Of a stretch of 64,000 nt of DNA, positions 9,980 to 19,695 are shown piece after piece; the stretch's first letter is position 1; each line of letters starts with the position of its first letter. Under the pieces are notes generated by a model. The model was given only the letters and a program-made list of their open reading frames with translations, searched no databases and had not been told where the DNA came from. Both the position numbers and the translations under genes were made by a program. Source of the DNA: Methylobacterium cerastii (lineage in GTDB: Bacteria > Pseudomonadota > Alphaproteobacteria > Rhizobiales > Beijerinckiaceae); NCBI RefSeq assembly GCF_022179125.1, contig NZ_BPQG01000030.1, positions 62,001-126,000 of the forward strand. Direction: 5' to 3'.

Positions 9980-9995
9980 ATCACTCGGAAGTGAT
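9980..9995 (-). terminator. short hairpin just after flgD stop
   Basis: A perfect 6-base inverted repeat (ATCACT / AGTGAT) with a 4-base loop begins 3 bases beyond the flgD stop codon on the minus strand. A run of four T follows about 14 bases later, too far for a classic intrinsic terminator. It may mark the 3' end of the fliK-flgD transcript. Confidence 0.35.
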
Positions 9996-9998
9996 TCG

Positions 9999-10679
9999 TC
10001 AGCTCGAGGTTGTGGACAACCCGATCCCGGTGACCCTGGACAGGGGCACGCGCGAGGTGCCGATGATCAGAACCGGGCTCGCGCCGCTGAGGTCGACCTT
10101 GTCGACGCTGCCGCTCATCGCCGTGGCGACCTGCACCGTGGCGCCGGTGGCGTCCGAGGCCGAGACCTTGATCGTGTAGGTTCCCTCCGGCGCCGCGAGG
10201 CCCGACGAGTTCTTGCCGTTCCACGAGAAGGTCTGGCTGCCGGCGGCGAGCGACGTCGTCTGCGTGCCGACGACGTTTCCCTTGGAGTCGGAGATGGTCA
10301 CCACCGCCTTGGTCGCGTCGCGCGCCGGCGTCAGGTTCCAGGTCGCCGAGCCGTCCTTGAGGTCGGCGGTGGTGCCGTCGGTGGTCACGTTCTTGCCGAT
10401 GTAGCTCGTGGCGGAGGCCGAGCTCGCCGCCTTGCTGTTGGCCAGGATGCTGTCGAGGCGGTCGTTGCCCTTCAGCTGCTGCTCCACCTGGGCGAACTGC
10501 ACCAGCTGTTGCGTGAACTGGTTGGTGTCCATCGGGTCGAGCGGGTTTTGGTTCTTGAGCTGCGTCGTCAGCAGGGTCAGGAACTGGGTGAAGTTGCTCG
10601 CCAGCGTCGCGCTGTCGGCGGTCTTGCCCGCGGCGCTGGAGGCGGCCGCGCTCGTCAGGCTGGAAATGCCGCTGGTCAT
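9999..10679 (-). CDS. flgD: flagellar hook assembly (capping) protein FlgD
   Basis: 226 residues. The N-terminal signature TLASNFTQFLTLLTTQLKNQNPLDPMDTNQFTQQLVQFAQVEQQLK is diagnostic of FlgD; the C-terminal part (WNGKNSSGLAAPEGTYTIKVSA) is the Ig/FlgD_ig domain. FlgD caps the growing hook and is exported by the flagellar type III system. It starts 12 nt after fliK, so the two form a short operon, probably from the sigma-54-like promoter before fliK. Confidence 0.95.
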   Translation of the reverse strand: MTSGISSLTSAAASSAAGKTADSATLASNFTQFLTLLTTQLKNQNPLDPMDTNQFTQQLVQFAQVEQQLKGNDRLDSILANSKAASSASATSYIGKNVTTDGTTADLKDGSATWNLTPARDATKAVVTISDSKGNVVGTQTTSLAAGSQTFSWNGKNSSGLAAPEGTYTIKVSASDATGATVQVATAMSGSVDKVDLSGASPVLIIGTSRVPLSRVTGIGLSTTSS

Positions 10680-10691
10680 CGGTGGGCCTCC

Positions 10692-12029
10692 TCAGATCCG
10701 GATGTCGAGGCCGCTCAGGCCGCGGAGCGTGCGCAGGGGCGCGACCTCCGAGACGGCGGCGTCGGAAGGGGTGGTGGGCAGGGCGTTGCCGCGGCCGGGC
10801 CGGCCGTCGCGTTGCGCGGCCTCGCCGCCCGAGCCGCCGTCGCTTCGCAGCGACATGGTGATGCCGCCCTGCGACGGGTCGAGCCCGGCCTGGGCCAGCG
10901 CCTGCTGCAGGCTGCCGGCGTCGCGTTGGAGCATCGCCAGGGTCTCGACGCGCTCGACCACGAGATGCGTGGTCACGGTGCCCTTGTCCTTGTCGATGTC
11001 GAGGGTGACGTCGACGCGGCCGAGCTCAAGCGGATCGAGCCGGATCTGGAACTCGCTCGAACCGGCGAGCGAGCGCAGTCCGATCGTCATCGGGACTTGT
11101 CCGAGCGGCACGGGCGGCGCGGCCGCCGCGACCGGAGCCTTGTCCGCGGCGGCCGACGCCTGACCAGAAGACGCGGCCTGGGTCCTGGCGACCGGATCCG
11201 GGGTGCCGGGCCCGGCCGAGGCCACATCGGTCAGCGCGGCGAACAGGTCGGCCTTGGTCGCAGGCGCGGCACCCGCATCCGTTCCCGCGACCGCGTCGTC
11301 GCCCTTCGCGCTCGCCGCAGCGCCCGGCCGGCCCGCGGCCTCGGCCGGAGCGGCGCCCGCTGCCGTCCCGGCGATGCCGACGGCGGAGGCCGCTTCTGCG
11401 GCGGCGGCAGCAGGTGGCGTCGCGGAGCGGCCGGTCAGGGCTGGTGGTGGAGCATCGAGGATGAGCGCGACCGTCGGGGCCGCGAGTAGAGTCTCGGGCG
11501 CCTTCGGATCGGCAGCCTTCGCGTCGGACGAGGGCGCCTCGGCCTTCGTCTTGGCGTTTTCCGGGGCCGCGGTAACGGGGTCCGCCTTGCCGTCGTCCGA
11601 TGTCGAATTGGTCTTGGATGGCGCGTCGGCCGTGGGCCGCGCCGTGTCGGCGCCGCGGGTCACGGTTCCTGTCGAAGCCGTCGCGGGACGCGGCGTCCCA
11701 AAACCCGTCCGATGTGGGCTGGCCTTTGCCGGCGCGGCGGGCGCGTCGCGGGTCGCAGCAGCGGATTGGCTTGCCGCCCGGGCGGCCTTGGCGTCGGCTG
11801 AGGCGAGGTCGGCAGCTTTAGCGCGGTCGGCGCGTCCGAGCGCGGCGGCGTCGGCGCTGCGCCCGCGCTCGGCGGCGTTGCGGGCCTGGGCGTCGTCCTT
11901 GGCGGTCGCCGCGTCGAGGTCGCGGCCGAAGCGGGCGCGGGCCGCCGCCGCATCCGTCGTGTCGCGCGTCGCCGTGCGGGCGGAGGCCCACGCGGTCGCA
12001 TCCACGAAATCCATCGTCCCAACTGCCAT
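10692..12029 (-). CDS. fliK: flagellar hook-length control protein FliK
   Basis: 445 residues from the ATG at 12029, with a strong AGGAGG ribosome site 6 bases upstream (12036-12041), which decides the start although the frame remains open far upstream. Residues 1-300 are low-complexity Ala/Thr/Asp/Lys/Pro, as expected for a secreted molecular ruler. The C-terminal domain ([57 protein letters not shown]) is the Flg_hook/FliK switch domain, which flips export specificity from hook to filament. The ruler region diverges fast, so similarity searches will hit mainly the C-terminus. Confidence 0.87.
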   Translation of the reverse strand: MAVGTMDFVDATAWASARTATRDTTDAAAARARFGRDLDAATAKDDAQARNAAERGRSADAAALGRADRAKAADLASADAKAARAASQSAAATRDAPAAPAKASPHRTGFGTPRPATASTGTVTRGADTARPTADAPSKTNSTSDDGKADPVTAAPENAKTKAEAPSSDAKAADPKAPETLLAAPTVALILDAPPPALTGRSATPPAAAAAEAASAVGIAGTAAGAAPAEAAGRPGAAASAKGDDAVAGTDAGAAPATKADLFAALTDVASAGPGTPDPVARTQAASSGQASAAADKAPVAAAAPPVPLGQVPMTIGLRSLAGSSEFQIRLDPLELGRVDVTLDIDKDKGTVTTHLVVERVETLAMLQRDAGSLQQALAQAGLDPSQGGITMSLRSDGGSGGEAAQRDGRPGRGNALPTTPSDAAVSEVAPLRTLRGLSGLDIRI

Positions 12030-12052
12030 GCCCGGCCTCCTGCACCGATAGG

Positions 12053-12068
12053 AGCAAACGGCAGGCCA
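12053..12068 (-). promoter_or_regulatory. sigma-54 (RpoN) type promoter before fliK
   Basis: Read on the minus strand the 16 bases are TGGC CTGCCGT TTGCT. They match the -24 TGGC and -12 TTGCW elements with the obligatory GG-N10-GC spacing. The predicted transcript start falls at about 12042, directly before the fliK ribosome site and 12-13 bases before the ATG. FlbD, a sigma-54 activator, is encoded in the same cluster. The assignment is by motif only. Confidence 0.55.
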
Positions 12069-12293
12069 GCGCCGGAAATTGTTCAAGGCACTGATAAGTT
12101 TGATTTTTCTCAGACCGATCGAGCAGTTCGCGCGGTGGGCGAGGGCGGTTGCTGCCGTGTGCCCGGCAGGACTTGCCGGCTCAAGGCGCCCGCGGAGCGG
12201 GCCGCGCCCTGGAAACGCCGGGCGACACACACTATAGACAGCCCTGGGCGGCGGGACCTTAAGAAGGCCCGCGCCGCCGTCAGACCCGGCGCC

Positions 12294-13451
12294 ATGAATT
12301 CCCTCGACCTTGCCAAGCCTCCGCACGAGACGCGCGTCGTCGTCGCCATGTCCGGCGGCGTCGATTCCTCCGTCGTGGCCGGGCTGCTGAAGCGCCAGGG
12401 CTACGACGTCGTCGGCATCACCCTGCAGCTCTACGATCACGGCGCGGCGACGCACCGCAAGGGGGCCTGCTGCGCCGGCCAGGACATCCACGACGCCCGG
12501 CGCGTCGCCGAGCGCATCGGCATCCCGCACTACGTCCTCGACTACGAGGACCGCTTCCGCGACGCGGTGATCGACCGGTTCGCCGAGAGCTACCTCGCCG
12601 GCGAGACGCCGATCCCCTGCGTCGAGTGCAACCGCTCGATCAAGTTCCGCGACCTGCTCGCCACCGCGCGCGACCTCGACGCCGACTGCCTCGCCACCGG
12701 CCATTACGTCGCGAGCCGGGCGCTGCCGGGGGAGGGCGGTCGTCGCGCGCTCTATCGCGCCCTCGATCCGGCGCGCGACCAGAGCTACTTCCTCTACGCC
12801 ACCACGCAGAGTCAGCTCGACTTCCTGCGCTTCCCCCTCGGCGAGCTGCCGAAGGACGAGACCCGGCGGCTGGCGCGCGAGCTCGAGCTCGTCGTCTCCG
12901 AGAAGCCCGACAGCCAGGACATCTGCTTCGTGCCGCAGGGCCGCTACGCCGACGTGATCGCGCGGCTCCGCCCCGATGCCGCGCGCCCCGGCGAGATCGT
13001 CGACCTCGACGGCCACGCCCTCGGGCGTCACGAGGGCATCATCCACTACACCGTCGGGCAGCGGCGGGGCCTGCGCCTGGCCTCGCCCGAGCCGCTCTAC
13101 GTGGTCCGGCTGGAGCCCGACACCGCCCGCGTTGTGGTGGGCCCGCGGGCGGCGCTGGCGACGCACCGCATCCGGCTGACGGACGTGAACTGGCTCGGGG
13201 CTCCAGGCCCGGTCTCCGACATGGCCGTCGCTGTGCGGGTGCGCTCGACCCGCGAGCCCCGCCCCGCGCGGCTCGACTACGACCCCGCGACCGACACCGC
13301 CGAGGTCGTCCTGGCCGTCCCCGAGGATGGGGTCTCGCCGGGGCAGGCCTGCGCGATCTACGCGGACGAGGCCCCGCGCGCGCAGGTCCTTGGCGGCGGT
13401 ACGATCCGGCGGGTGGCCGCCGCCTCGGCGGACGCCGCGAAAGCCGCCTGA
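12294..13451 (+). CDS. mnmA: tRNA-specific 2-thiouridylase MnmA
   Basis: 385 residues from ATG 12294. The PP-loop SGGVDSS (residues 20-26) binds ATP to adenylate the tRNA; Cys112 (in [10 protein letters not shown]) and Cys211 (in DICFVPQG) are the catalytic and persulfide cysteines; GHYVASR and GQRRGLRL are further family motifs. The enzyme makes the 2-thio group of s2U34 in tRNAs for Lys, Glu and Gln using sulfur relayed from IscS. It is transcribed away from the flagellar block. Confidence 0.95.
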   Translation: MNSLDLAKPPHETRVVVAMSGGVDSSVVAGLLKRQGYDVVGITLQLYDHGAATHRKGACCAGQDIHDARRVAERIGIPHYVLDYEDRFRDAVIDRFAESYLAGETPIPCVECNRSIKFRDLLATARDLDADCLATGHYVASRALPGEGGRRALYRALDPARDQSYFLYATTQSQLDFLRFPLGELPKDETRRLARELELVVSEKPDSQDICFVPQGRYADVIARLRPDAARPGEIVDLDGHALGRHEGIIHYTVGQRRGLRLASPEPLYVVRLEPDTARVVVGPRAALATHRIRLTDVNWLGAPGPVSDMAVAVRVRSTREPRPARLDYDPATDTAEVVLAVPEDGVSPGQACAIYADEAPRAQVLGGGTIRRVAAASADAAKAA

Positions 13452-13532
13452 TACAAGAGCTGCCTGATAAGAGCCGCCCGATCCGCCGCGGCCCGAACCG
13501 ATCATCCCCTCGAAAATCACGAGAGAACCTGA

Positions 13533-14183
13533 ATGCTGAGCGAGCCGGAGGCCGGGCCGAGCACCGCCCTGATGCGCAAGGCCTATGCCCGCTGGGCGCC
13601 GGTCTACGACGTGGTCTACGACAAGCTCACCGAGCCGGCGGCCCGCGCCGCGGTGGCCGCCGCCGCCGAGAGCGGCCCGCGGATCCTCGAGGCCGGCGTC
13701 GGCACCGGCTTGTCGCTCGGCTACTACCCGCGCACCAGCTTCGTCTGCGGCGTCGACCTCTCCGAGGACATGCTGAAGCGGGCACGCCGTAAGGTACAGC
13801 GCCGCGGCCTCGCCCACGTGAAGGGCCTGCAGGTGATGGATGTTTGCCGCCTCGGCTACGCCGACGCCTCCTTCGACGCGGTGGTGGCGCAGTTCCTGAT
13901 CACCCTCGTGCCCGACCCGGAAGCGGCTTTGTCCGAGTTCCTGCGGGTGGTCCGGCCCGGTGGCGGCATCGTGCTCGCCAACCATTTCGGGCAGACCGAG
14001 GGGCCGGTGGCCAAGGTCGAGGAGATCGTCGCGCCGCTCTGCACCAAGATCGGCTGGTCTTCGGACTTCAAGTCGACGCGGATCGAGGCCTGGGCCCGGC
14101 GCAACGGCGTCGAGTTCATCGGCGTCGCGCCGACCTTCCCAGGCGGGTTCTTCAAGATCCTGCGGATGCGAAAGCCGGCGTGA
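13533..14183 (+). CDS. PmtA-type phosphatidylethanolamine N-methyltransferase
   Basis: 216 residues: RKAYARWAPVYDVVYDKL at the N-terminus is typical of the Rhodobacter/Bradyrhizobium PmtA family; the SAM site is ILEAGVGTGLSLGYY with the acidic GVDLSEDMLKRA strand. Members methylate phosphatidylethanolamine stepwise toward phosphatidylcholine at the inner membrane. Related small SAM methyltransferases share the fold, so other lipid or ubiquinone-type substrates cannot be excluded. The stop overlaps the GTG start of the TVP38-family membrane protein by 4 nt, so both are translated together. Confidence 0.72.
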   Translation: MLSEPEAGPSTALMRKAYARWAPVYDVVYDKLTEPAARAAVAAAAESGPRILEAGVGTGLSLGYYPRTSFVCGVDLSEDMLKRARRKVQRRGLAHVKGLQVMDVCRLGYADASFDAVVAQFLITLVPDPEAALSEFLRVVRPGGGIVLANHFGQTEGPVAKVEEIVAPLCTKIGWSSDFKSTRIEAWARRNGVEFIGVAPTFPGGFFKILRMRKPA

Positions 14184-14977
14184 TCGCGGACGGCGCGACG
14201 CCGCCCGGTCCTCCGCCCTCAGCCCGGCGCCGGCTGTGGCGCTGGCTGCCGCTCGCCCTGCTAATCGCGCTCTCGATCGCGGTGCTGGTCTCGGGCGCGT
14301 CGCAGCTCCTGAGCCTAGACCGGCTGCTGGAGTCGCGGCAATGGCTGCGCGCCTTCGTCGAGGCCGACCGTCCGCGCGCATTGGTGCTCGCCTACCTGGT
14401 CTACGTCGCCGCCGTCGTCGTCTCGGTGCCGGCGACGCTGATCCTGACGATGGTTTGCGGCTTCCTGTTCGGCATCGTCGCCGGCGCCCTCGTCGCGGTC
14501 TGCGCCGCCACCACCGGCGCCGCGATCGTGTTCTCGATCGGCCGCGGGCCGGCCTCGGACCTGCTGCGGCGGGTGGCCGGGCCGCGGCTCGGTGCGCTGG
14601 CCGAGGGCTTCCGCGACGACGCCTTCGGCTACGTCGTGTTCCTTCGGCTGCTGCCGCTGTTCCCGTTCTGGATGACCAACCTCGCCCCGGCCGCCTTCGG
14701 CGTCGCGCTGCGCACCTTCGTGCTGGCGACCGCCTGCGGCCTGCTGCCGGGAGCCTTCGTCTACGCCGCCACCGGCGCCGGCATCGAGGACGTGGTCGCC
14801 GCGCATGCGGACGCGAAGGTGGCATGCCTCTCGGCCGGCGGCACCGATTGCGAGAACGCCTTGAGCTTCCGCGCCCTGGTCACGCCGCGCATGGTGGTCG
14901 GCCTCGGCGGCCTCGGATTGTTCGCGCTGCTCTCGATCGTCCTGCGCCGGCGCTTCGTCCGGCGCGGCGCGCAATGA
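14180..14977 (+). CDS. TVP38/TMEM64 (VTT/SNARE-associated) family membrane protein
   Basis: 265 residues from the GTG at 14180, chosen because it overlaps the preceding stop (GTGA). About six TM segments: RLWRWLPLALLIALSIAVLVSG, ALVLAYLVYVAAVVVSVPATLILTMVCGFLFG, then ALVAVCAATTGAAIVFSIGRG and others. The VTT domain signature includes VPATLILTMVCGFLFG and LRLLPLFPFWMTNLAPAAFGV. Eukaryotic relatives are lipid scramblases; bacterial DedA relatives affect membrane homeostasis. Coupling to a PE methyltransferase-like gene suggests a phospholipid role (inference). Confidence 0.82.
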   Translation: MIADGATPPGPPPSARRRLWRWLPLALLIALSIAVLVSGASQLLSLDRLLESRQWLRAFVEADRPRALVLAYLVYVAAVVVSVPATLILTMVCGFLFGIVAGALVAVCAATTGAAIVFSIGRGPASDLLRRVAGPRLGALAEGFRDDAFGYVVFLRLLPLFPFWMTNLAPAAFGVALRTFVLATACGLLPGAFVYAATGAGIEDVVAAHADAKVACLSAGGTDCENALSFRALVTPRMVVGLGGLGLFALLSIVLRRRFVRRGAQ

Positions 14978-15179
14978 CCGGGAGACCCGCGCCGACCCTC
15001 GCGTTTGCGTACTGAAAACGCGCGCCGGCGCCGGTCCCGCTGGCGATGCCCCCTCGACGCTTCGCAGGCGCGCGCGCTACGAGGCTTGTCGATGCCGCCG
15101 TCCCGGCGGGGATGCGGGCGGCGTCGGGACGTTCGCGAAGGGGCACGGGGTCGCCGCGCTTTCCGGGGCCGGGACAGCA

Positions 15180-16664
15180 GTGGTCGCACGCTCTGACACG
15201 CAACCGACCGAGTCGCCGGCGATCGAGCCCGCGGCGCCAACAGCGGCACGGCCGCGATCGGCGCGCTGGCTCCGGCACCTCGGCCTGTCCGGCCGGCTCT
15301 TCCTCGTCACCGTCGCCTTCGTCGCCACGATCGAGGTCCTGATCTTCGTGCCGGCGGTGGCGAACTACCGCCTGTCCTGGCTGTCCGACCGGATCAGCGC
15401 GGCGCAGGTCGCCGCCCTCGTCCTCGACGCCAGCGAGGGGCACCCGGTGCCCGACGAACTCGCCCGGCGCCTGCTCGCTGGCGTCGGCGCCCGCGCGATC
15501 GCGGTCCGCGACGGCGACACCCGCCAGCTCCTGTCGATCGACCCGGTGCCGGAGCGGGTCTCGGACACGGTCGACCTGCGCAAGCAGACGATCCTGTGCG
15601 CCATCCGCGGCGCCTGGCGGACGCTCACCGAACCGGTCGACGACCCGATCCGCGTCGTCGGCCAAGGCTGGGAGGGCTTCGACCTCGTGGAGATCCTCCT
15701 CGACGACGCGCCGCTGAAGCAGGCGGTGGTCGACTTCGCGATCCGGCTGGCGGTGTCCTCGCTCATCATCGCGACGGCGGCCGCCGGCCTCGTCTTCTTC
15801 GTGCTGCAGACCCTGATCGTGCGGCCGGTGCGGCGGCTGGCGCGCAACATCACCGCCTTCGCCGACGACCCGGAGGGCGCCGACCGGGTCATCGCGCCCA
15901 CGAGCCGCAGCGACGAGATCGGGCTCGCCGAAACCGCGCTGGCGCGGATGCAGCGGACGCTGGCCGACCAGCTCCGCCAGAAGCGGCGGCTCGCCGAGCT
16001 CGGGCTCTCGGTCGCCAAGATCAACCACGAGCTGCGCAACCTGCTCACCGGGGCGCAGCTCCTCGGCGACCGCCTGGAGGACATCTCCGACCCGACGGTG
16101 CAGCGGGTCGCGCCGCGCCTCGTGGCGACCCTGGGCCGGGCGATCCGCTTCTGCGAGGCGACGCTCGCCTACGGGCGGGCCGCCGAGCGCACGCCGCGGA
16201 GCCGCGAATTCGCGCTGGCTCCGGTGATGGCCGAACTCGCCGACCTTGCGGCGCTCTCCGCCCACGGCCGGGTGCGGGTCGTCACCGAGGTCGCACCCGA
16301 TCTGACCGTGTTCGCCGATTCGGAGCAGATCGCGCGGGCGGTGGGAAACCTGGTGCGCAACGCCGTCCAGGCCCACGACTTCACAGAGGCCGACATGGCC
16401 GCGCCCGAGGTGCGCATCGCGGCCGGACGCGAAAGCGCGGACGCGGTGACGATCCTGGTGAGCGACAACGGGCCGGGCCTGCCGGCGCGGGCCAAGGAGC
16501 ACCTGTTCGAGGCGTTCCAGGGCTCGATGCGCTCGGGCGGGACCGGGCTCGGCCTCGCCATCGCCTCCGAGCTGGTGCGCCTGAACGGCGGGACGCTGTC
16601 GCTCGATCCCGGAACGGAAGGCACCCGGTTCCGGATCGTCCTGCCCGACGCCGCCGCGGCCTAA
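15180..16664 (+). CDS. HAMP-containing sensor histidine kinase
   Basis: 494 residues from GTG 15180. TM1 (GRLFLVTVAFVATIEVLIFVPAV, residues 38-60), a periplasmic domain of about 125 residues, TM2 (residues 187-213), a HAMP linker (LIVRPVRRLARNITAFADDPE), a HisKA-like region with His283 in KINHELRNLLTGAQLL, and a HATPase domain (NLVRNAVQAH, SDNGPGLP, GGTGLGLAI). The H-box variant HELRNLLT is typical of a subgroup of orphan alphaproteobacterial kinases. No response regulator is adjacent, so partner and signal are unknown. Its stop is 3 nt from the convergent bioB stop. Confidence 0.85.
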   Translation: MVARSDTQPTESPAIEPAAPTAARPRSARWLRHLGLSGRLFLVTVAFVATIEVLIFVPAVANYRLSWLSDRISAAQVAALVLDASEGHPVPDELARRLLAGVGARAIAVRDGDTRQLLSIDPVPERVSDTVDLRKQTILCAIRGAWRTLTEPVDDPIRVVGQGWEGFDLVEILLDDAPLKQAVVDFAIRLAVSSLIIATAAAGLVFFVLQTLIVRPVRRLARNITAFADDPEGADRVIAPTSRSDEIGLAETALARMQRTLADQLRQKRRLAELGLSVAKINHELRNLLTGAQLLGDRLEDISDPTVQRVAPRLVATLGRAIRFCEATLAYGRAAERTPRSREFALAPVMAELADLAALSAHGRVRVVTEVAPDLTVFADSEQIARAVGNLVRNAVQAHDFTEADMAAPEVRIAAGRESADAVTILVSDNGPGLPARAKEHLFEAFQGSMRSGGTGLGLAIASELVRLNGGTLSLDPGTEGTRFRIVLPDAAAA

Positions 16665-16667
16665 GCC

Positions 16668-17669
16668 CTACTCGGCGGCTTCCATCATCGGCGCGGCGAC
16701 CGTGATGCCGATGTCGCGCAGGAGCGCGGCGTCGGAATCGGTCTCGTTGTTGGCGGTGGTCAGCAGGCGCTCGCCGTAGAAGATCGAGTTGGCGCCGGCG
16801 AGGAAGCACAGGATCTGCGCCTCGCGGGTCAGCCCCTTGCGGCCGGCGCTGAGGCGGACCCGCGCCTTCGGCATCACGATCCGCGCCGTCGCGCACATGC
16901 GCACGAGGTCGAGCGGGTCGACCGGCGGGCGGTCCTCCAGCGGCGTCCCCTCGACGGCGACCAGCGCGTTGATCGGCACGCTCTCGGGATGCGGCGCGTG
17001 GTTGGCCAGCACCTGAAGCATCGCGGCCCGGTCGGTCACGCCCTCGCCCATCCCGACGATGCCGCCGCAGCACAGGCCGATGCCGGCCTCGCGGACGTTC
17101 TCCAAGGTCTGGAGGCGGTCGGCGTAGGTCCGGGTCGAGATGATGTCCTCGTAGAAGTCCGGGCCGGTGTCGAGGTTGTGGTTGTAGGAGGTGAGCCCCG
17201 CCTCGGCGAGGCGCCCGGCCTGCGACGGCGTCAGCATGCCCAGGGTCACGCAGGCCTCCATGCCCATGCCCCGCACGCCGCGGACCATAGCGAGCACCGC
17301 GTCGAATTCCGGCCCGTCCTTCGGCTGGCGCCACGCCGCGCCCATGCAGAACCGGTGCGCACCGGCGGCCTTCGCCTCGGCGGCCTCGCGCAGCACCGCG
17401 TCCACCGGCATCAGGCGCTCCTTGGCCATGCCGGTGCCCTTGTGGTGGGCCGATTGCGGGCAGTAGGCGCAATCCTCCGGGCAGCCCCCGGTCTTGATCG
17501 AGAGGAGCGAGGCCCGCTGGATGTCGGCCGGATCATTGTGGGCGCGATGCACGGAAGCCGCCCGGAACACGAGGTCGAGCAGCGGCAGGTCGTGGATCGC
17601 GCGGATCTCCTCGACCGTCCAATCGTGGCGGATGGCAGGGGCGGCGGGGGCGGAGGTCGTCAGCATCAT
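16668..17669 (-). CDS. bioB: biotin synthase BioB
   Basis: 333 residues. The radical-SAM [4Fe-4S] cysteines are Cys63, Cys67 and Cys70 ([13 protein letters not shown]), followed by [14 protein letters not shown]-terminal motifs [16 protein letters not shown] and [18 protein letters not shown] hold the [2Fe-2S] ligands and the sacrificial-sulfur region. The enzyme inserts sulfur into dethiobiotin. It stands alone here without bioA, bioD or bioF. Biotin is used by the propionyl-CoA carboxylase encoded elsewhere in this window. The frame opens with two consecutive ATG codons. Confidence 0.96.
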   Translation of the reverse strand: MMLTTSAPAAPAIRHDWTVEEIRAIHDLPLLDLVFRAASVHRAHNDPADIQRASLLSIKTGGCPEDCAYCPQSAHHKGTGMAKERLMPVDAVLREAAEAKAAGAHRFCMGAAWRQPKDGPEFDAVLAMVRGVRGMGMEACVTLGMLTPSQAGRLAEAGLTSYNHNLDTGPDFYEDIISTRTYADRLQTLENVREAGIGLCCGGIVGMGEGVTDRAAMLQVLANHAPHPESVPINALVAVEGTPLEDRPPVDPLDLVRMCATARIVMPKARVRLSAGRKGLTREAQILCFLAGANSIFYGERLLTTANNETDSDAALLRDIGITVAAPMMEAAE

Positions 17670-17707
17670 GCGCCCATGAGGCGAATCCGCGGACGAAAAT
17701 CAAGCCG

Positions 17708-18706
17708 TCAGGCTCGGGCGGAAGCCCCACGCAGGCGCGACAGGCCGTGCCAGGCCGGCGCGATCACGAAACTCGTCAGCGGAATGAGCAGGCTGCCGAC
17801 GACGAGGCCGACGACGCCGGAGCCGGCGGCCGTGACGAGCCATTCGACGAAGCCCGACAGGGCGGGCGGCAGCGCGCTGGCGACGGCGCTGGAGGCCGCG
17901 TGCAGGGCGTGGGCGACCTGCGGCAGGCCGTAGGTCTCGAGCCCGTGGACCAGGATGCCGCCGCCGACCCAGATCATCGCCGCGGTGCCGACGATCGCCA
18001 GCAGCGCGAGGAAGGGCGGCATTCCCTTGACGATGCCCCGCCCGAGGGCGCGGACGAAACTTCCGAACGCGGATCTCGACGTGCTCGCGGCCATCGCCAT
18101 GCCGGCGTCGTCCGCCTTCACGATCAGCGCCACCGCGCCGTAGACGAAGGCGGTGATGCCGACGGCCACCAGCGCCAGCACGGCAGCCTTGGTGACGACG
18201 CCGCCCTCGGGGAGCGCGGCCAGCGTGATCGCCATGATCTCGGCCGACAGGATGAAGTCGGTCTTGATCGCGCTCGAGACCTTGCGGTCCTCCATCGCCC
18301 GGCCGTCGCCGCCGGCGTCGGGCTGGGCGTCGTGCGCGTGGCCGGCATGGGGGACCAGCGCCTCGTAGACCTTCTCGGTCCCCTCGTAGCAGAGGTAGGC
18401 GCCGCCGAGCATGAGCAGCGGGGTGATCGCCCAGGGCGCGAAGGCGCCGAGCGCCAGGGCGGCCGGCGTCAGGAACAGCAGCTTGTTGCGCAGCGAGCCG
18501 ACCGCGATCTTGGCGACGATCGGCAACTCGCGCTCGGCGGCGAAGCCGACGACGTAGCGCGGCGTCACCGCCGCGTCGTCGATCACCACGCCGGCGGCCT
18601 TCACCCCGGCCTTGGCCGCCTGGCCGGCGACGTCGTCGAGGGAGGCCGCGGCCACCTTGGCGATCCCGGCGACGTCGTCGAGGAGGGCGATCAGACCGAT
18701 GCTCAC
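17708..18706 (-). CDS. DUF808 family inner-membrane protein (YedI-like)
   Basis: 332 residues with the DUF808 signature at the start (GLIALLDDVAGIAKVAAASLDDVAGQAAKAGVKAAGVVIDDAAVTPRYV) and several hydrophobic segments (ITPLLMLGGAYLCYEG, IMAITLAALPEGG, LALLAIVGTAAMIWVGGGILVHGLE). The family matches E. coli YedI, an inner-membrane protein of unknown function. It starts about 100 nt downstream of the FAH-family gene on the same strand, so co-transcription is possible but not evident. Confidence 0.85.
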   Translation of the reverse strand: MSIGLIALLDDVAGIAKVAAASLDDVAGQAAKAGVKAAGVVIDDAAVTPRYVVGFAAERELPIVAKIAVGSLRNKLLFLTPAALALGAFAPWAITPLLMLGGAYLCYEGTEKVYEALVPHAGHAHDAQPDAGGDGRAMEDRKVSSAIKTDFILSAEIMAITLAALPEGGVVTKAAVLALVAVGITAFVYGAVALIVKADDAGMAMAASTSRSAFGSFVRALGRGIVKGMPPFLALLAIVGTAAMIWVGGGILVHGLETYGLPQVAHALHAASSAVASALPPALSGFVEWLVTAAGSGVVGLVVGSLLIPLTSFVIAPAWHGLSRLRGASARA

Positions 18707-18810
18707 GTGAAGGCGTCCTCCGAAAGGTCGAGCCTTCTGTGCAGAGGACGTTCACGAAGTCGATAGCGGATCGTCACCGACCGCGGCGTCAGCACCGGAA
18801 GAGAAGAGCG

Positions 18811-19695
18811 TCAGTTCGTCGGCTCGCCGGCCGAGACCTTCGCGGTCCAGTCGTCGAAGGCGATCACCGGCTGGCGCTGCTCGCCGAGGCGATCGATGCG
18901 CACCACCATCTCGTCCCCGGCCTTGAGGTAGCGCGGCGGCTTCATGCCGAGTCCGACGCCCGGCGGGGTGCCGGTCGTGATCACGTCGCCGGGCTCCAGC
19001 ATCATGAAGTGCGAGACGTAGGCGACGAGCTGCGGCACATCGAAGATCATCGTCGCGGTGGAGCCGGTCTGCATGCGCTGCCCGCTCACGTCGAGGCTCA
19101 TCGCGAGATTGCCGAGGTCGGGCACCTCGTCGAGCGTCACCAGCCACGGCCCGAGCGGCCCGAAGGTCGGGCAGCCCTTGCCCTTCGTCCAGGTCGGGCC
19201 GCGCTCCATCTGCCATTCGCGTTCGGAGACGTCGTTGCAGATGCAGACGCCGGCCACGTAGTTCAGCGCCTCGTTGGCGTGGACGTAGGAGGCGCGGGAG
19301 CCGATCACGACGGCGAGCTCGACCTCCCAATCGGTCTTGGCCGAGCCCTTGGGGATGATCACCGTGTCGCTGGCGCCGACGATGCAGGACGGCGCCTTGT
19401 TGAACACGATCGGCTCGGACGGGATCGGCGAGCCGGTCTCGGCGGCGTGGTCGGCGAAGTTGAGGCCGATCGCCACGAAGTTGCGGGTGCCGCCGACGCA
19501 GGGGCCTAGCCGGGTGGATTCCGGCAGCAGGGGCAGCGTCTCAGGGTCGATCAGGCGGAGCCGGTCGAGGGATTCGGGCGAGAGGCCCGGCCCGGCGATG
19601 TCGCGCAGGACGCCGGACAGGTCGCGCAGTCCGCCGCCGCCGTCGATCAGACCCGGCTTCTCGTCGCCGGTCGCACCGTGCCGAACCAGTTTCAT
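18811..19695 (-). CDS. fumarylacetoacetate hydrolase (FAH) family protein
   Basis: 294 residues from the ATG at 19695 (the open frame continues upstream without a family match). Seen: VAIGLNFADHA, EPIVFNKAPSCIVGASDTVIIP, the metal-site acidic residues in DWEVELAVVIG, and VAGVCICNDVSEREWQMERG..TWTKGKGCPTFGPLGPW, with TGTPPGVG near the end. The family includes ureidoglycolate lyase, acylpyruvases and 2-keto-4-pentenoate hydratases that cleave or hydrate diketo acids with Mg2+. The substrate cannot be assigned from sequence. Confidence 0.87.
   Translation of the reverse strand: MKLVRHGATGDEKPGLIDGGGGLRDLSGVLRDIAGPGLSPESLDRLRLIDPETLPLLPESTRLGPCVGGTRNFVAIGLNFADHAAETGSPIPSEPIVFNKAPSCIVGASDTVIIPKGSAKTDWEVELAVVIGSRASYVHANEALNYVAGVCICNDVSEREWQMERGPTWTKGKGCPTFGPLGPWLVTLDEVPDLGNLAMSLDVSGQRMQTGSTATMIFDVPQLVAYVSHFMMLEPGDVITTGTPPGVGLGMKPPRYLKAGDEMVVRIDRLGEQRQPVIAFDDWTAKVSAGEPTN

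Noticed and set aside
10692-14825. Open frame of 1377 codons ending as FliK
   Set aside because: Only the part after the ATG at 12029, which has a strong ribosome site, matches FliK. The rest is antisense to mnmA, pmtA-like and TVP38-family genes.
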